From contig NZ_MIEH01000040.1 in NCBI RefSeq assembly GCF_001754075.1, positions 1-37,629 on the forward strand: a stretch of DNA of 37,629 bases. The letters run 5' to 3'. Position numbers and translations under genes: made by a program. Under the pieces are notes generated by a model, which worked only from the letters and a program-made list of their open reading frames with translations, was not told the DNA's origin and ran no database searches. Position 1 is the stretch's first letter, and every line of letters begins with the position of its first letter. The DNA comes from Merdimonas faecis. Lineage in GTDB: Bacteria; Bacillota; Clostridia; Lachnospirales; Lachnospiraceae. Positions 1 to 6,934 of this stretch are shown piece by piece.

Positions 1-35
1 CAACTAAATCTGGAAAGAACCTATTTGGCGCTTAC
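1..35. mobile_element. Terminal inverted repeat of an IS66-family element (body outside the window)
   Basis: Positions 22-35 read TATTTGGCGCTTAC. This is the exact reverse complement of GTAAGCGCCAAATA at 36591-36604, where another IS66-family element begins just upstream of tnpA/tnpB. IS66-family ends typically start GTAAGCG. Position 35 would therefore be the outer edge of an IS66-type copy lying to the left. The flanking bases also agree in both places (TAAC before GTAAGCG when read in the same orientation), so the repeat may be slightly longer. The internal bases diverge after 14 nt, as expected if one is a left and the other a right end. Confidence 0.6.
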
Positions 36-199
36 GTTAAAACATCGTTTTCCTACCCTATACTTCTCCTATTGACAAAATAAGAGGAGAATAATGTATA
101 GATATGTCATATTACTTCCTCTTTTGGAAAGGGGAAGGACTGCATAAGAGTAGGGCAGAATACATACCAATCAAAAAATAAATTATTTTCTTGTCAGTT

Positions 200-234
200 C
201 GTCGTAATTCCTATAAGAATTGCGGCGTTTTTTT
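200..234 (+). terminator. Rho-independent terminator
   Basis: An 11-bp stem (200-210 with 217-227, including G-T pairs) with a 6-nt loop is followed by seven T residues at 228-234. It would end transcripts entering from the left side of the element. Confidence 0.8.
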
Positions 235-295
235 GTTCGACAAAGTTCTGCCTATTCCTACCATTTTTTACAAATGATTACATAGATTTACGAGA

Positions 296-330
296 AGGTG
301 TATCTGTGAGAAAACAGGTACGCCTTTTTT
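296..330 (+). terminator. Rho-independent terminator
   Basis: A 12-bp uninterrupted stem (296-307 with 314-325, G-T pairs included) encloses a GAGAAA loop and runs into a T-run at 325-330. It lies only 62 bp after the previous terminator, so the sigma gene downstream is doubly insulated or subject to attenuation. Confidence 0.8.
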
Positions 331-382
331 GTAATTATTTAAAGAGCCCTTTTCTTTTATATAGGGGGCGGGGCCCGCCTCT

Positions 383-416
383 CCGGTCTGAACTTTCAAA
401 AAATTCAGATCGGAGG
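383..416 (+). promoter_or_regulatory. Hairpin overlapping the Shine-Dalgarno of the sigma gene
   Basis: Arms 383-392 and 404-413 pair over 10 bp around an 11-nt A-rich loop. The 3' arm ends in CGG, of which GG is the start of the GGAGG Shine-Dalgarno at 412-416, seven bases before the ATG at 424. Folding would partly occlude the ribosome site. That it regulates translation is inference. Confidence 0.45.
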
Positions 417-423
417 AAAGAAA

Positions 424-894
424 ATGAAGGACAATCACCCAAAAAGAAGAAAAGATAAATATAATCCTTATAGTATATTTGAGTTAGAAGGAAAATATTA
501 CATAGAGTTTGCAGATGGACAGAGGAAAGCGCATTGCATGGAAATCAGCAGAGAACTGTATGAGGCATTTGACAGGTTTGAACTGGATGATCTGAAACAT
601 CTCAATATCGTTGACCGGCATATTGAACAGTCAGAGATCTATGATATCACTTTACACAGGCGCTCCGGACAGGCAGGAGAATCTGCAGAGAATGAGGCAA
701 TCCGGAAGATTGCACTGGAAGAACTTTATTCTGCTATATCCATGCTGCCTGCAATTCAGAAACGCCGGTTAGTCCTTTACTATTTTGTCGGACTGACCTA
801 TGAGCAGATCGCAGAGATGGAAAGCTGTTCTTTCCAGGCCATAGCAAAGTCTGTGACAACAGCAGAGAAGAAACTGAAAAAACTTTTAGAATAG
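424..894 (+). CDS. Sigma-70 region-4-type transcription regulator of the ICE
   Basis: This 156-aa protein has a C-terminal sigma-70 region-4 helix-turn-helix: LPAIQKRRLVLYYFVGLTYE then QIAEMESCS at about 107-136, ending in a lysine-rich recognition helix. There is no recognisable region 2, which is common for the small sigma-like regulators of Tn916/Tn1549-type elements; they act on element promoters rather than as general sigma factors. The N-terminal half (about 15-60: YSIFELEGKYYIEFADGQ) resembles the start of other ICE regulators of this kind. The ATG at 424 has GGAGG at 412-416. A strong terminator follows directly, so it is probably monocistronic. Its target promoters cannot be identified from this window. 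Confidence 0.82.
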   Translation: MKDNHPKRRKDKYNPYSIFELEGKYYIEFADGQRKAHCMEISRELYEAFDRFELDDLKHLNIVDRHIEQSEIYDITLHRRSGQAGESAENEAIRKIALEELYSAISMLPAIQKRRLVLYYFVGLTYEQIAEMESCSFQAIAKSVTTAEKKLKKLLE

Positions 895-923
895 CGGGTA
901 GAAAAATCGCTTGAGACTGAGGA

Positions 924-958
924 AACAGGTGGAAGAGATAATCTTTCGCCTGTTTTTT
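924..958 (+). terminator. Rho-independent terminator after the sigma gene
   Basis: A 12-bp stem (924-935 with 943-954, two or three G-T pairs) with a 7-nt loop leads into TTTTTT ending at 958. It sits 30 bp after the sigma stop codon. Confidence 0.85.
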
Positions 959-959
959 C

Positions 960-1525
960 GTAGGGGAAGAGCGGGCAGGAACCTTGAAAAGTTCATACCC
1001 ATTCATCAAGTACATTCCTGTTGCTATCGTGATGAGCGTAAGCCACGTTAGCGGGTACGCCATGATCCGGACGGGTAAAGGCAGCGAAATCCCACCTAAT
1101 ATAGAAGAATCGGTTTGCGGCTGTTTTATCTGTCCGGGGAGCGGGAAATACCCGGCTATAACTGTCAGATTGCTACTGGCAAGGCGATAACAGGCAACAG
1201 GTATCATGATACTCCTGCCCGGTCATAAAGTCGAGCGTTAAGAGCGTCGCAACAAGTGAGGGCAGCTTTGGGAGAACCTCAGAGGGGTACAGGCCCGTGG
1301 AGCTGATCAGCAGTCAGCCGCTTGATGATTTCCCAGCATGAAATACATGCGATAACAGCCGGGGCGTCGAGGACAAATAGGCTGAAACAGGCAATTATGG
1401 TAGCCGGATACAAAGAAATGCTTTGCGTCCGGCTGATACATACCCGCAATGAATAATGGTTTCAAAAGAGCGGGGAGATCCTTATGGAACAAAGAGAATT
1501 CTAAGGCGTATAAGAGGAAGGAGAT
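960..1525 (+). other. Long non-coding or weakly coding stretch between sigma and mazF genes, possibly a structured RNA
   Basis: About 560 bp without a convincing gene. It is more GC-rich than its surroundings and rich in inverted repeats: a 14-position stem with one mismatch at 1402-1415/1421-1434, GCATG-AAATA-CATGC at 1336-1350, and a 12-bp palindrome GTATCATGATAC near 1201-1212. One 68-codon frame opens with TTG at 984 (ending at 1190), but its ribosome site is poor and its cysteine/glycine-rich second half looks unlike a folded protein. The position, between the regulator and the MazF gene of an ICE, and the density of hairpins make a structured RNA or a decayed gene more likely. I do not recognise a named RNA family. 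Confidence 0.35.
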
Positions 1526-2050
1526 ATGATTGTGGAAGAGCAAGAAATGCGGCGTGGAGAGATTTATCACGCAGATCTGAATCCTGTTTTCGGGAGTGAG
1601 CAGGGTGGATACCGCCCGGTTCTGATCATCCAGAACAACCGGGGGAATCGGCACAGTCCAACGGTCATTGTTGCGGCTATCACGAGCAGACCAAAGACAA
1701 AACTTCCGACACATGTACCGATCAATGGGATCAAAGGACTGGAGAAAGAGTCTTTTGTGTTATTGGAGCAGATCCGGACACTGGACAAGGGGCGTCTGGA
1801 TGATTATGTCGGCAGGCTGAACCGGGAGCAGATGATAAAAGTGGATAAGGCACTGCGTACCAGCATAGAGATCAAAAAGTTGGATAAACCGATTCTGATG
1901 TGTTTATGCCCGGTATGCGCAAAGCCTTTTTACAGTTCCAAAGAACACTTTATCATCCGGGCAGATCAGAATCAGACAATAAAGGAAAAGTGTATGTTTT
2001 GTAATGTGCGTCAGGGGTACGATTATTTAATAAGGAAGAAGTATTATTAG
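1526..2050 (+). CDS. PemK/MazF-family endoribonuclease-like protein with cysteine-rich tail
   Basis: The 174-aa protein has a MazF/PemK domain at about 8-120: [20 protein letters not shown], then [10 protein letters not shown] with the likely catalytic arginine R30, and AAITS with the likely catalytic threonine T53. MazF toxins cleave single-stranded mRNA. Unlike stand-alone MazF (about 115 aa), it carries a tail at 124-174 with CLCPVC (C128, C131) and CMFC (C156, C159), spaced like a zinc ribbon and resembling the cysteine-rich KTR-type pieces found in ICEs. No MazE-like antitoxin precedes it. AAGGAG at 1518-1523 lies only 2 nt from ATG 1526 but 8 nt from the in-frame GTG at 1532, which may be the true start. 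In this element type the gene normally sits just before xis; here cargo separates them. Confidence 0.85.
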   Translation: MIVEEQEMRRGEIYHADLNPVFGSEQGGYRPVLIIQNNRGNRHSPTVIVAAITSRPKTKLPTHVPINGIKGLEKESFVLLEQIRTLDKGRLDDYVGRLNREQMIKVDKALRTSIEIKKLDKPILMCLCPVCAKPFYSSKEHFIIRADQNQTIKEKCMFCNVRQGYDYLIRKKYY

Positions 2051-2088
2051 AAGTATCCAAATGTGGAGAGAATAAATGTGAAAAGTAA

Positions 2089-2117
2089 TTGACAAACTAA
2101 AAAGATAAGTCTATCAT
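2089..2117 (+). promoter_or_regulatory. Promoter of the NUDIX-SIR2 cassette
   Basis: A perfect -35 TTGACA (2089-2094), a 17-bp spacer and -10 TATCAT (2112-2117) match the housekeeping consensus. Transcription would start near 2124. It is the only strong promoter I see before the five cargo genes, so it probably drives all of them. The start point also argues that the first gene begins at GTG 2168 rather than at GTG 2132. Confidence 0.75.
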
Positions 2118-2167
2118 GTTAATAACAAAGAGTGAATAACAAAAAGAAAGTAGTGGAGTGTATTAAT

Positions 2168-3004
2168 GTGAATGAGAAAGAATTTTTATCAAAATATGAT
2201 AGTGCTAAATATGAAAAACCGTCTGTGGCAGTTGATATAAGTATTTTCTCACTGTTTGATGAAAAATGTACAAATTATCGAAAATTACCAAATAAAAAAC
2301 TCAAAATACTGCTTGTTCGGCGAGGGCAACATCCATGTAAAGGAATGCATGCTTTGCCAGGAGGATTTGTAAAACCGGATGAAACCTTAGAAGAAGCAGC
2401 ATATCGTGAATTACAAGAGGAGACAGGAGCTAGATGCAATTCATTAAGACAATTAAGAACATTTAGTGATCCTAATCGAGATCCACGGAGGAGGGTTATA
2501 ACGTGTGCATATACGGCATTAGTAGATGCAAAAAGTCAAACAATTGTTGGCGGATCTGATGCGGCTGATGCCGAATGGTATGATATCCATTTGAGGAAAG
2601 AGAATCATCAAGAGGGAATATGGAAATTAACTTTACTTGATAATAAAAGTAAGCTATACGCTGTTTTAAAAGAGAACTCACAAAAAAGAGTTAATGAGCT
2701 CCCTGGATTAGAGATACTTGATTCTGTAGGTTTAGCGTTTGATCATGCATTAATTATATGCTATTCATTATTAAAATTAAGAGAGCAAATTAAGTATGAG
2801 CCTATAGTTTTTAATTTATTACCTCCACTTTTTTCATTGACAGAAGCGCAACAGGCATACGAATCTATTTTAGAAACAAAACTATATCCTCAGGCGTTTC
2901 GCAGAAAGATTAAAGGCTTTGTAGAAGAAACTAGTGATTTCGCAGAAAATAGAGGGCATAGACCATCAAAGTTATATAAGTTGTTAAAAAGATATGATGA
3001 ATAG
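2168..3004 (+). CDS. NUDIX hydrolase with C-terminal winged-helix domain (NrtR-like)
   Basis: The 278-aa protein has a NUDIX domain at about 18-150 with a full Nudix box, GGFVKPDETLEEAAYRELQE at 65-84 completed by ETGA, giving GX5EX7RELXEETG. NUDIX enzymes hydrolyse nucleoside diphosphates linked to another moiety, such as ADP-ribose. A C-terminal segment (about 205-278, with the basic stretch FRRKIKGFV and NRGHRPSKLYKLLKR) resembles the winged helix of NrtR, a regulator that senses ADP-ribose to control NAD metabolism. I chose GTG 2168: it has GGAG at 2155-2158 nine bases upstream and a leader of about 44 nt. The frame also extends up to a GTG at 2132, which would leave almost no leader. The intact box suggests it can also be catalytic. 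As first gene of the cassette it may be an autoregulator responding to the SIR2 product; that is inference. Confidence 0.85.
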   Translation: MNEKEFLSKYDSAKYEKPSVAVDISIFSLFDEKCTNYRKLPNKKLKILLVRRGQHPCKGMHALPGGFVKPDETLEEAAYRELQEETGARCNSLRQLRTFSDPNRDPRRRVITCAYTALVDAKSQTIVGGSDAADAEWYDIHLRKENHQEGIWKLTLLDNKSKLYAVLKENSQKRVNELPGLEILDSVGLAFDHALIICYSLLKLREQIKYEPIVFNLLPPLFSLTEAQQAYESILETKLYPQAFRRKIKGFVEETSDFAENRGHRPSKLYKLLKRYDE

Positions 3005-3016
3005 GGAGGTAAGGGC

Positions 3017-4726
3017 ATGGATACAAAAGATAAAAATGAAATTACATATACGATAAAATTAGATGTCAGTAAAAAGGATCCTCTCTCCTTTGATGAGATT
3101 ATGGAATTTTGGCCATATAATAGAACAGTATTCCAAGAAATCAAAAACAATTTAGCAGATATAGTTCCAATGATTGGAGCTGGATTATCTCAAAGTGTTA
3201 CTAAAGAAAATACTAAGTTTTCGACTTGGGAGGGGTTGCTAAGACAGTGTGCAGATCAGATGGGAACAAAGGAGAAAACGGTAATTGAATGGGAAATAGC
3301 AACAGACAGATATGAAGAGGCGGCTGAACGGCTTGCAGAAATTTGTGGAGAAAGAGCTTTATTGACCTATATTAAACAGATGTTCAGTTCGGAAAAGATT
3401 GATAAGAAAAAGCTTGAAGGAAGTGCCATATCTGAAGTTGTGAAATTATTTAGCACAGGATTAATACTTACAACGAATTATGATAAGGCAATTGAGATTG
3501 CTTATGCACAGTCTAATAGTAATGGAAGTTTAGAAGTATTATTACCTTCTTCTCCCAAAAAAGATTTTGTTCGTGTTGCCAGAAAATCAAGTGATACTTC
3601 TGCATTATATAAATTTCATGGCGATATTGACAAAGGATGGGAAGATATTATTTTTACTAAATCATCATATGAAAATGCCTATGGAAAGAATAATCCGACA
3701 GAATTGGTTCAGAACCTTTCTTTTTGTCTTTTGACACATCCAATACTTTTTTTGGGGTGTAGTTTAAAAAGAGATCGGATTTTAGATATTTTAATCAATA
3801 ATAAAGAGGGATCGCATTTTGCATTTGTTGCTTGTGGTGCAGGAGAACGGGGAAAGTTTAATTTGGAAGCTGCAGCAGACGAGGCAATAGAAAAATCTGT
3901 AGAGTTGAATAAAATGGGAATTATGCCTGTTTTTTATCCTAGATTTGATAGAAACTGCATAAATGAATTGCTTAAGGAGTTGAGAAAGGATAAAATTTGT
4001 AAAGATGAAGCTGAACCGTTAAATGTTCTTTATGTACAAGTTGCAGATGAAAAGAAAAAATGGATTCATGAAAAATTAAAGAAACTCGATAATACCATTA
4101 ATCGAATTGTTTTTTTTGGTGGAATTACTTCTACACTCCGAAAATTTTATATCAATGAAGAGTCTGATTTAACGGATGAAGAGTTAATATCGAAAGAAAA
4201 CTTTGAAGCGTTGAATACATGGTTGCAAACGAATGAAGAAGCTCATCTTTATTATTGCTATGAGTATGGAGAAGCAGCCAAAAATAGAGCTTCGCAGGTG
4301 AATAAATCTCCAAATAAGACTATGCGAAAAGCTAGAGAAAAAATTATGGAGATACTGAGAATTCCAGATTCATTTCCAGAAGAAGTCAGAGAGCGAATTC
4401 ACTTAATTCCCCTAACTTATACTTTGACGGGGTATCCGATTATTTATGGCAATGATTTGTTTTGGAATATTATTTTAGATGGAAGAAGCTCTACGGCAGC
4501 AGTATTACTTGTTAAAAATGAAGCAATTGAAAAATATAAAGGATATATGCAGTTTGCATTGCAAATGTCGAAAGAAAAGCTTATATCTTCTAAAGAACAT
4601 AGTAAACCCTGGCCAAACCCGGAAAATGATTTGTATTGGGACTATTTATGTCCAGAATTATACGAAGAAAATATTTTTTCTAAAATTGAAACAGATATAG
4701 AAAGACTTAATGATTTATTAAAATGA
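3017..4726 (+). CDS. SIR2-domain protein, probable NAD+-consuming effector
   Basis: The 569-aa protein has a SIR2-like domain at about 40-310. Visible motifs are PMIGAGLS (51-58, NAD-binding glycine loop), LTTNYD (151-156, with N154), YKFHGD (198-203, with H201) and FLGCSLKRDR (245-254). N and H match the catalytic pair of SIR2-type NADases in bacterial defence, such as ThsA and DSR proteins. Those enzymes deplete NAD+ or build ADP-ribose products after phage sensing. Residues 335-569 form a separate domain with no named family that I recognise; it resembles the N-terminus of the next protein (see findings). There is no signal peptide or membrane segment, so it should be cytosolic. It starts 12 bp after the NUDIX gene with AGGGAGG as ribosome site. 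It could instead be a deacylase, but the SIR2_2-type motifs favour NAD hydrolysis. Confidence 0.85.
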   Translation: MDTKDKNEITYTIKLDVSKKDPLSFDEIMEFWPYNRTVFQEIKNNLADIVPMIGAGLSQSVTKENTKFSTWEGLLRQCADQMGTKEKTVIEWEIATDRYEEAAERLAEICGERALLTYIKQMFSSEKIDKKKLEGSAISEVVKLFSTGLILTTNYDKAIEIAYAQSNSNGSLEVLLPSSPKKDFVRVARKSSDTSALYKFHGDIDKGWEDIIFTKSSYENAYGKNNPTELVQNLSFCLLTHPILFLGCSLKRDRILDILINNKEGSHFAFVACGAGERGKFNLEAAADEAIEKSVELNKMGIMPVFYPRFDRNCINELLKELRKDKICKDEAEPLNVLYVQVADEKKKWIHEKLKKLDNTINRIVFFGGITSTLRKFYINEESDLTDEELISKENFEALNTWLQTNEEAHLYYCYEYGEAAKNRASQVNKSPNKTMRKAREKIMEILRIPDSFPEEVRERIHLIPLTYTLTGYPIIYGNDLFWNIILDGRSSTAAVLLVKNEAIEKYKGYMQFALQMSKEKLISSKEHSKPWPNPENDLYWDYLCPELYEENIFSKIETDIERLNDLLK

Positions 4727-4740
4727 AAGAGGTGTGTAAT

Positions 4741-6132
4741 ATGAGTAACTTAATTACAAAAGTAGAATTGGTTGAAAAATTAAAAAATGCAAAATCTGAG
4801 GTTAAAATATTAAGCGTTGTAGCATTTGATATTGATTGGGATGAAGTGCGAGATATATGGTTCGAAAAAATAAATGAAGGGTCATTAAGTGTAGAAATTA
4901 TTTTGGAATCAGAAGAAGAAGCTTATAAAAGATCCATTATTGCATCAAATAAGCGATACAGCGGAGAAAATAGAAGTTATGAATTAGGTTCTTTTCTCAA
5001 TATTCTTCACGCTCCAAGTTTGGATTTGAGAAAATATCTTTTAGATAGGCAGTGTAAATATATGGAACCCATTGAAGATATAAAAGGTAATGAGATAAAT
5101 GGTTATAAGCAAAGATTTTCTTTAAGAACTTGCTATTTAGAAATTCCATATCCAATAGTGAAAATAGACGAAGAATATTATACTTGTTATCTATTCACAA
5201 AATTTAATGATATTGGTCAGTTCGAAAGAATAACAAAAGAACATCCTTGGTATGAAGGTTTCCAGAAATATATTGATGCATATCTTTCCGAACCGGCTAA
5301 CGGAGGGAAAATTAGGCAAAATGTTGCAAAAAAATTTTCTACTGAAGAAACGAAAAAAGGTAATCGAATGGAAGTAATTTACTTATATAATAATGAAAGA
5401 GTGATTATGGGCTCGCTTCCAAGAGATTCATTTATGGATACGTCATATATCAAGAATGTTGTTTGGGCATTGATTTTTACAAGAGATGGTCGTCTTCTTA
5501 TTCATCAACGCAGTAAGAACGCAAAAGATAATCAAGGAATGTGGGATAAATCTGTTGGGGGGCATGTTTCAGCTGATGATATTGATACTGTTAAAGCTAC
5601 TGCAAGAGAATTGGCAGAAGAATTATATAGTGTTGAGGAAGAAGAACAAGGTGGACATGGAGAATCTAGTTATTTCCAAGTAAATGTAGATAAAATGAAG
5701 TTCTTGGGTGAATGGTCTCCGGATACTAGGTACATGTTGCCGTTTAATGAAGTAGATAATCAAAAAGATGAAACTTACTTCTTTAGAATGAATTATGCGT
5801 TTAGTAATATTGTTATAAATTCACCCAGACATTTACCAAATGGAGATATTCGTGATGTATATACATTTACAGATGTTTATGTCTGCGTTGTTGGAAGTCA
5901 ATTTGAAAATAAAATGGCAGACTTAAAGAACTCAAAGTATAAATTGATTGAGTTATATGAATTAAAGGACGCAATGCTTGAAGGAGAAATAGAAGTTACA
6001 AAAGAAAATGGAGAAATTGAATATGAAGAATTTAAGGTTTCTCCAGACTTACGTACGATTATCAGATCTGAATTATGGCAGGATCTTACACAATTTTCAG
6101 ATTACTTAAAGAAATATTATAAACGTAGATAA
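4741..6132 (+). CDS. NUDIX hydrolase with N-terminal extra domain
   Basis: This 463-aa protein has a NUDIX domain at about 238-400: WALIFTRDGRLLIHQRS, then a Nudix box GGHVSADD...TARELAEELY at 273-296. REL and EEL are intact, but the box is one residue longer than usual and the early glutamate is replaced (D/D), so metal binding may be altered. This style resembles the isopentenyl-diphosphate isomerase/NUDIX branch. Residues 1-190 form an extra domain starting KNAKSEVKILSVVAFDIDWD, with VEIILESEEEAYKRS at 51-65, that looks related to the C-terminal part of the SIR2 protein. I prefer ATG 4741 (AGAGGTG six bases upstream); an in-frame ATG at 4723 overlaps the previous stop codon. Translation is probably coupled to the SIR2 gene. 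Substrate unknown; ADP-ribose or a derivative is a reasonable inference from the context. Confidence 0.8.
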   Translation: MSNLITKVELVEKLKNAKSEVKILSVVAFDIDWDEVRDIWFEKINEGSLSVEIILESEEEAYKRSIIASNKRYSGENRSYELGSFLNILHAPSLDLRKYLLDRQCKYMEPIEDIKGNEINGYKQRFSLRTCYLEIPYPIVKIDEEYYTCYLFTKFNDIGQFERITKEHPWYEGFQKYIDAYLSEPANGGKIRQNVAKKFSTEETKKGNRMEVIYLYNNERVIMGSLPRDSFMDTSYIKNVVWALIFTRDGRLLIHQRSKNAKDNQGMWDKSVGGHVSADDIDTVKATARELAEELYSVEEEEQGGHGESSYFQVNVDKMKFLGEWSPDTRYMLPFNEVDNQKDETYFFRMNYAFSNIVINSPRHLPNGDIRDVYTFTDVYVCVVGSQFENKMADLKNSKYKLIELYELKDAMLEGEIEVTKENGEIEYEEFKVSPDLRTIIRSELWQDLTQFSDYLKKYYKRR

Positions 6133-6205
6133 ATGCTTGAAGAGTAATTAATAAGTATGATTCTTCTATAGTTTAGACTACAGTGTGGAAGGAAGAGAAG
6201 ACGCA

Positions 6206-6928
6206 ATGAATATAAATAAAAATGCTTATGTAATTACATTAACTGGTCCGTCTGGTTGTGGAAAATCAGAAATAATCAATATTTTATGCGAAATAGGTAA
6301 GACAGAACAATATGATTTTTTACCAATGCTCATACCTAAATATACAACAAGGGCTTTTAGAAAAAAGGAAATTGAATGTATAGAGAAAAATACTTTTGAG
6401 GAATTAGATGTAATTCCCGTACATGGTAAGGATAATGTTGTTTGTGATAAGAACGGAAATATTTTGCCTGAAGAAATGCAAAAAGAAATTAGACGTAAAG
6501 CATTTAAACAATTGAATTGTGATTTGGTTTATGAGCAATATGGTAATCAGTATGGTATACATTTTTCAAGTATTTATGAATGTTTAAAGGTGGGGAGAAG
6601 TCCAATTATTATACTTAATGATGTTCGTACAGTTGAAGATATTCGTACTTTCTTAGGGAAGAAATGTATTTCTTTATTTGTTTTTAGAAAAGTACCATTG
6701 AAAGAAGATTTTTATGAAATTGGTAAAACAAGGAATACAGAGGTGGAAGAGACAGAGGAAAGGTATGAAAAAGCAAATGCGATTTATCGAATATATATAG
6801 AAAATATACATTTGTTTGATAAACTTATTTTGAATACACAAAATGGGTATGATAGTTTACGATGTATTTTAATGCAATTAGTTGAATCAATGTGCGAGAA
6901 GCAGTCTATGTTTGTTGATGAGAGGTGA
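6206..6928 (+). CDS. Guanylate-kinase-like P-loop protein 1
   Basis: The 240-aa protein has a Walker A motif GPSGCGKS at 14-21 after a short beta strand, then KYTTRAFRKKE (45-55), like the S/T-TR-x-R-x-G-E nucleotide-monophosphate motif of guanylate kinase. The segment YEQYGNQYGIHFSSIYECLK (109-128) corresponds to the YGT region of that family. An insertion of about 40 residues separates these two motifs. It may phosphorylate a nucleotide or related small molecule; the substrate cannot be read from the sequence. It is probably cytosolic. I prefer ATG 6206 (AAGGAAGAG at 6189-6197); a GTG at 6185 is in frame. It follows the second NUDIX gene after 73 bp and is followed 6 bp later by its paralogue. 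Housekeeping gmk is shorter and lacks the insertion, so this is a dedicated cargo enzyme. Confidence 0.75.
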   Translation: MNINKNAYVITLTGPSGCGKSEIINILCEIGKTEQYDFLPMLIPKYTTRAFRKKEIECIEKNTFEELDVIPVHGKDNVVCDKNGNILPEEMQKEIRRKAFKQLNCDLVYEQYGNQYGIHFSSIYECLKVGRSPIIILNDVRTVEDIRTFLGKKCISLFVFRKVPLKEDFYEIGKTRNTEVEETEERYEKANAIYRIYIENIHLFDKLILNTQNGYDSLRCILMQLVESMCEKQSMFVDER

Positions 6929-6934
6929 ATATAA

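Larger units (their letters stand above)
36..423. other. Gene-free leader of the sigma gene
   Basis: No convincing gene is present. It holds two perfect stem-loops each followed by a T-run (terminators, listed separately), a TTGACA at 72-77 with a poorly matching -10 (TATAGA at 97-102, spacing 19), and a GC-rich palindrome around 367-379 followed by a hairpin that reaches into the Shine-Dalgarno of the sigma gene. The two terminators in series suggest that transcription from upstream element genes is cut off, or attenuated, before the regulator. Confidence 0.5.

Noticed and set aside
984-1190. 68-codon TTG-start frame in the ICE non-coding stretch
   Set aside because: Poor ribosome site, no recognisable domain and a hairpin-rich context. 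I kept it only as a possibility within the region entry.
734-1207. 157-codon reverse-strand frame across the end of the sigma gene
   Set aside because: It is antisense to the sigma helix-turn-helix and terminator, and has no ribosome site or family resemblance.
6137-6161. Internal promoter TTGAAG ... TATGAT before the first kinase-like gene
   Set aside because: The spacing is only 13 bp, too short for a functional sigma-A promoter.
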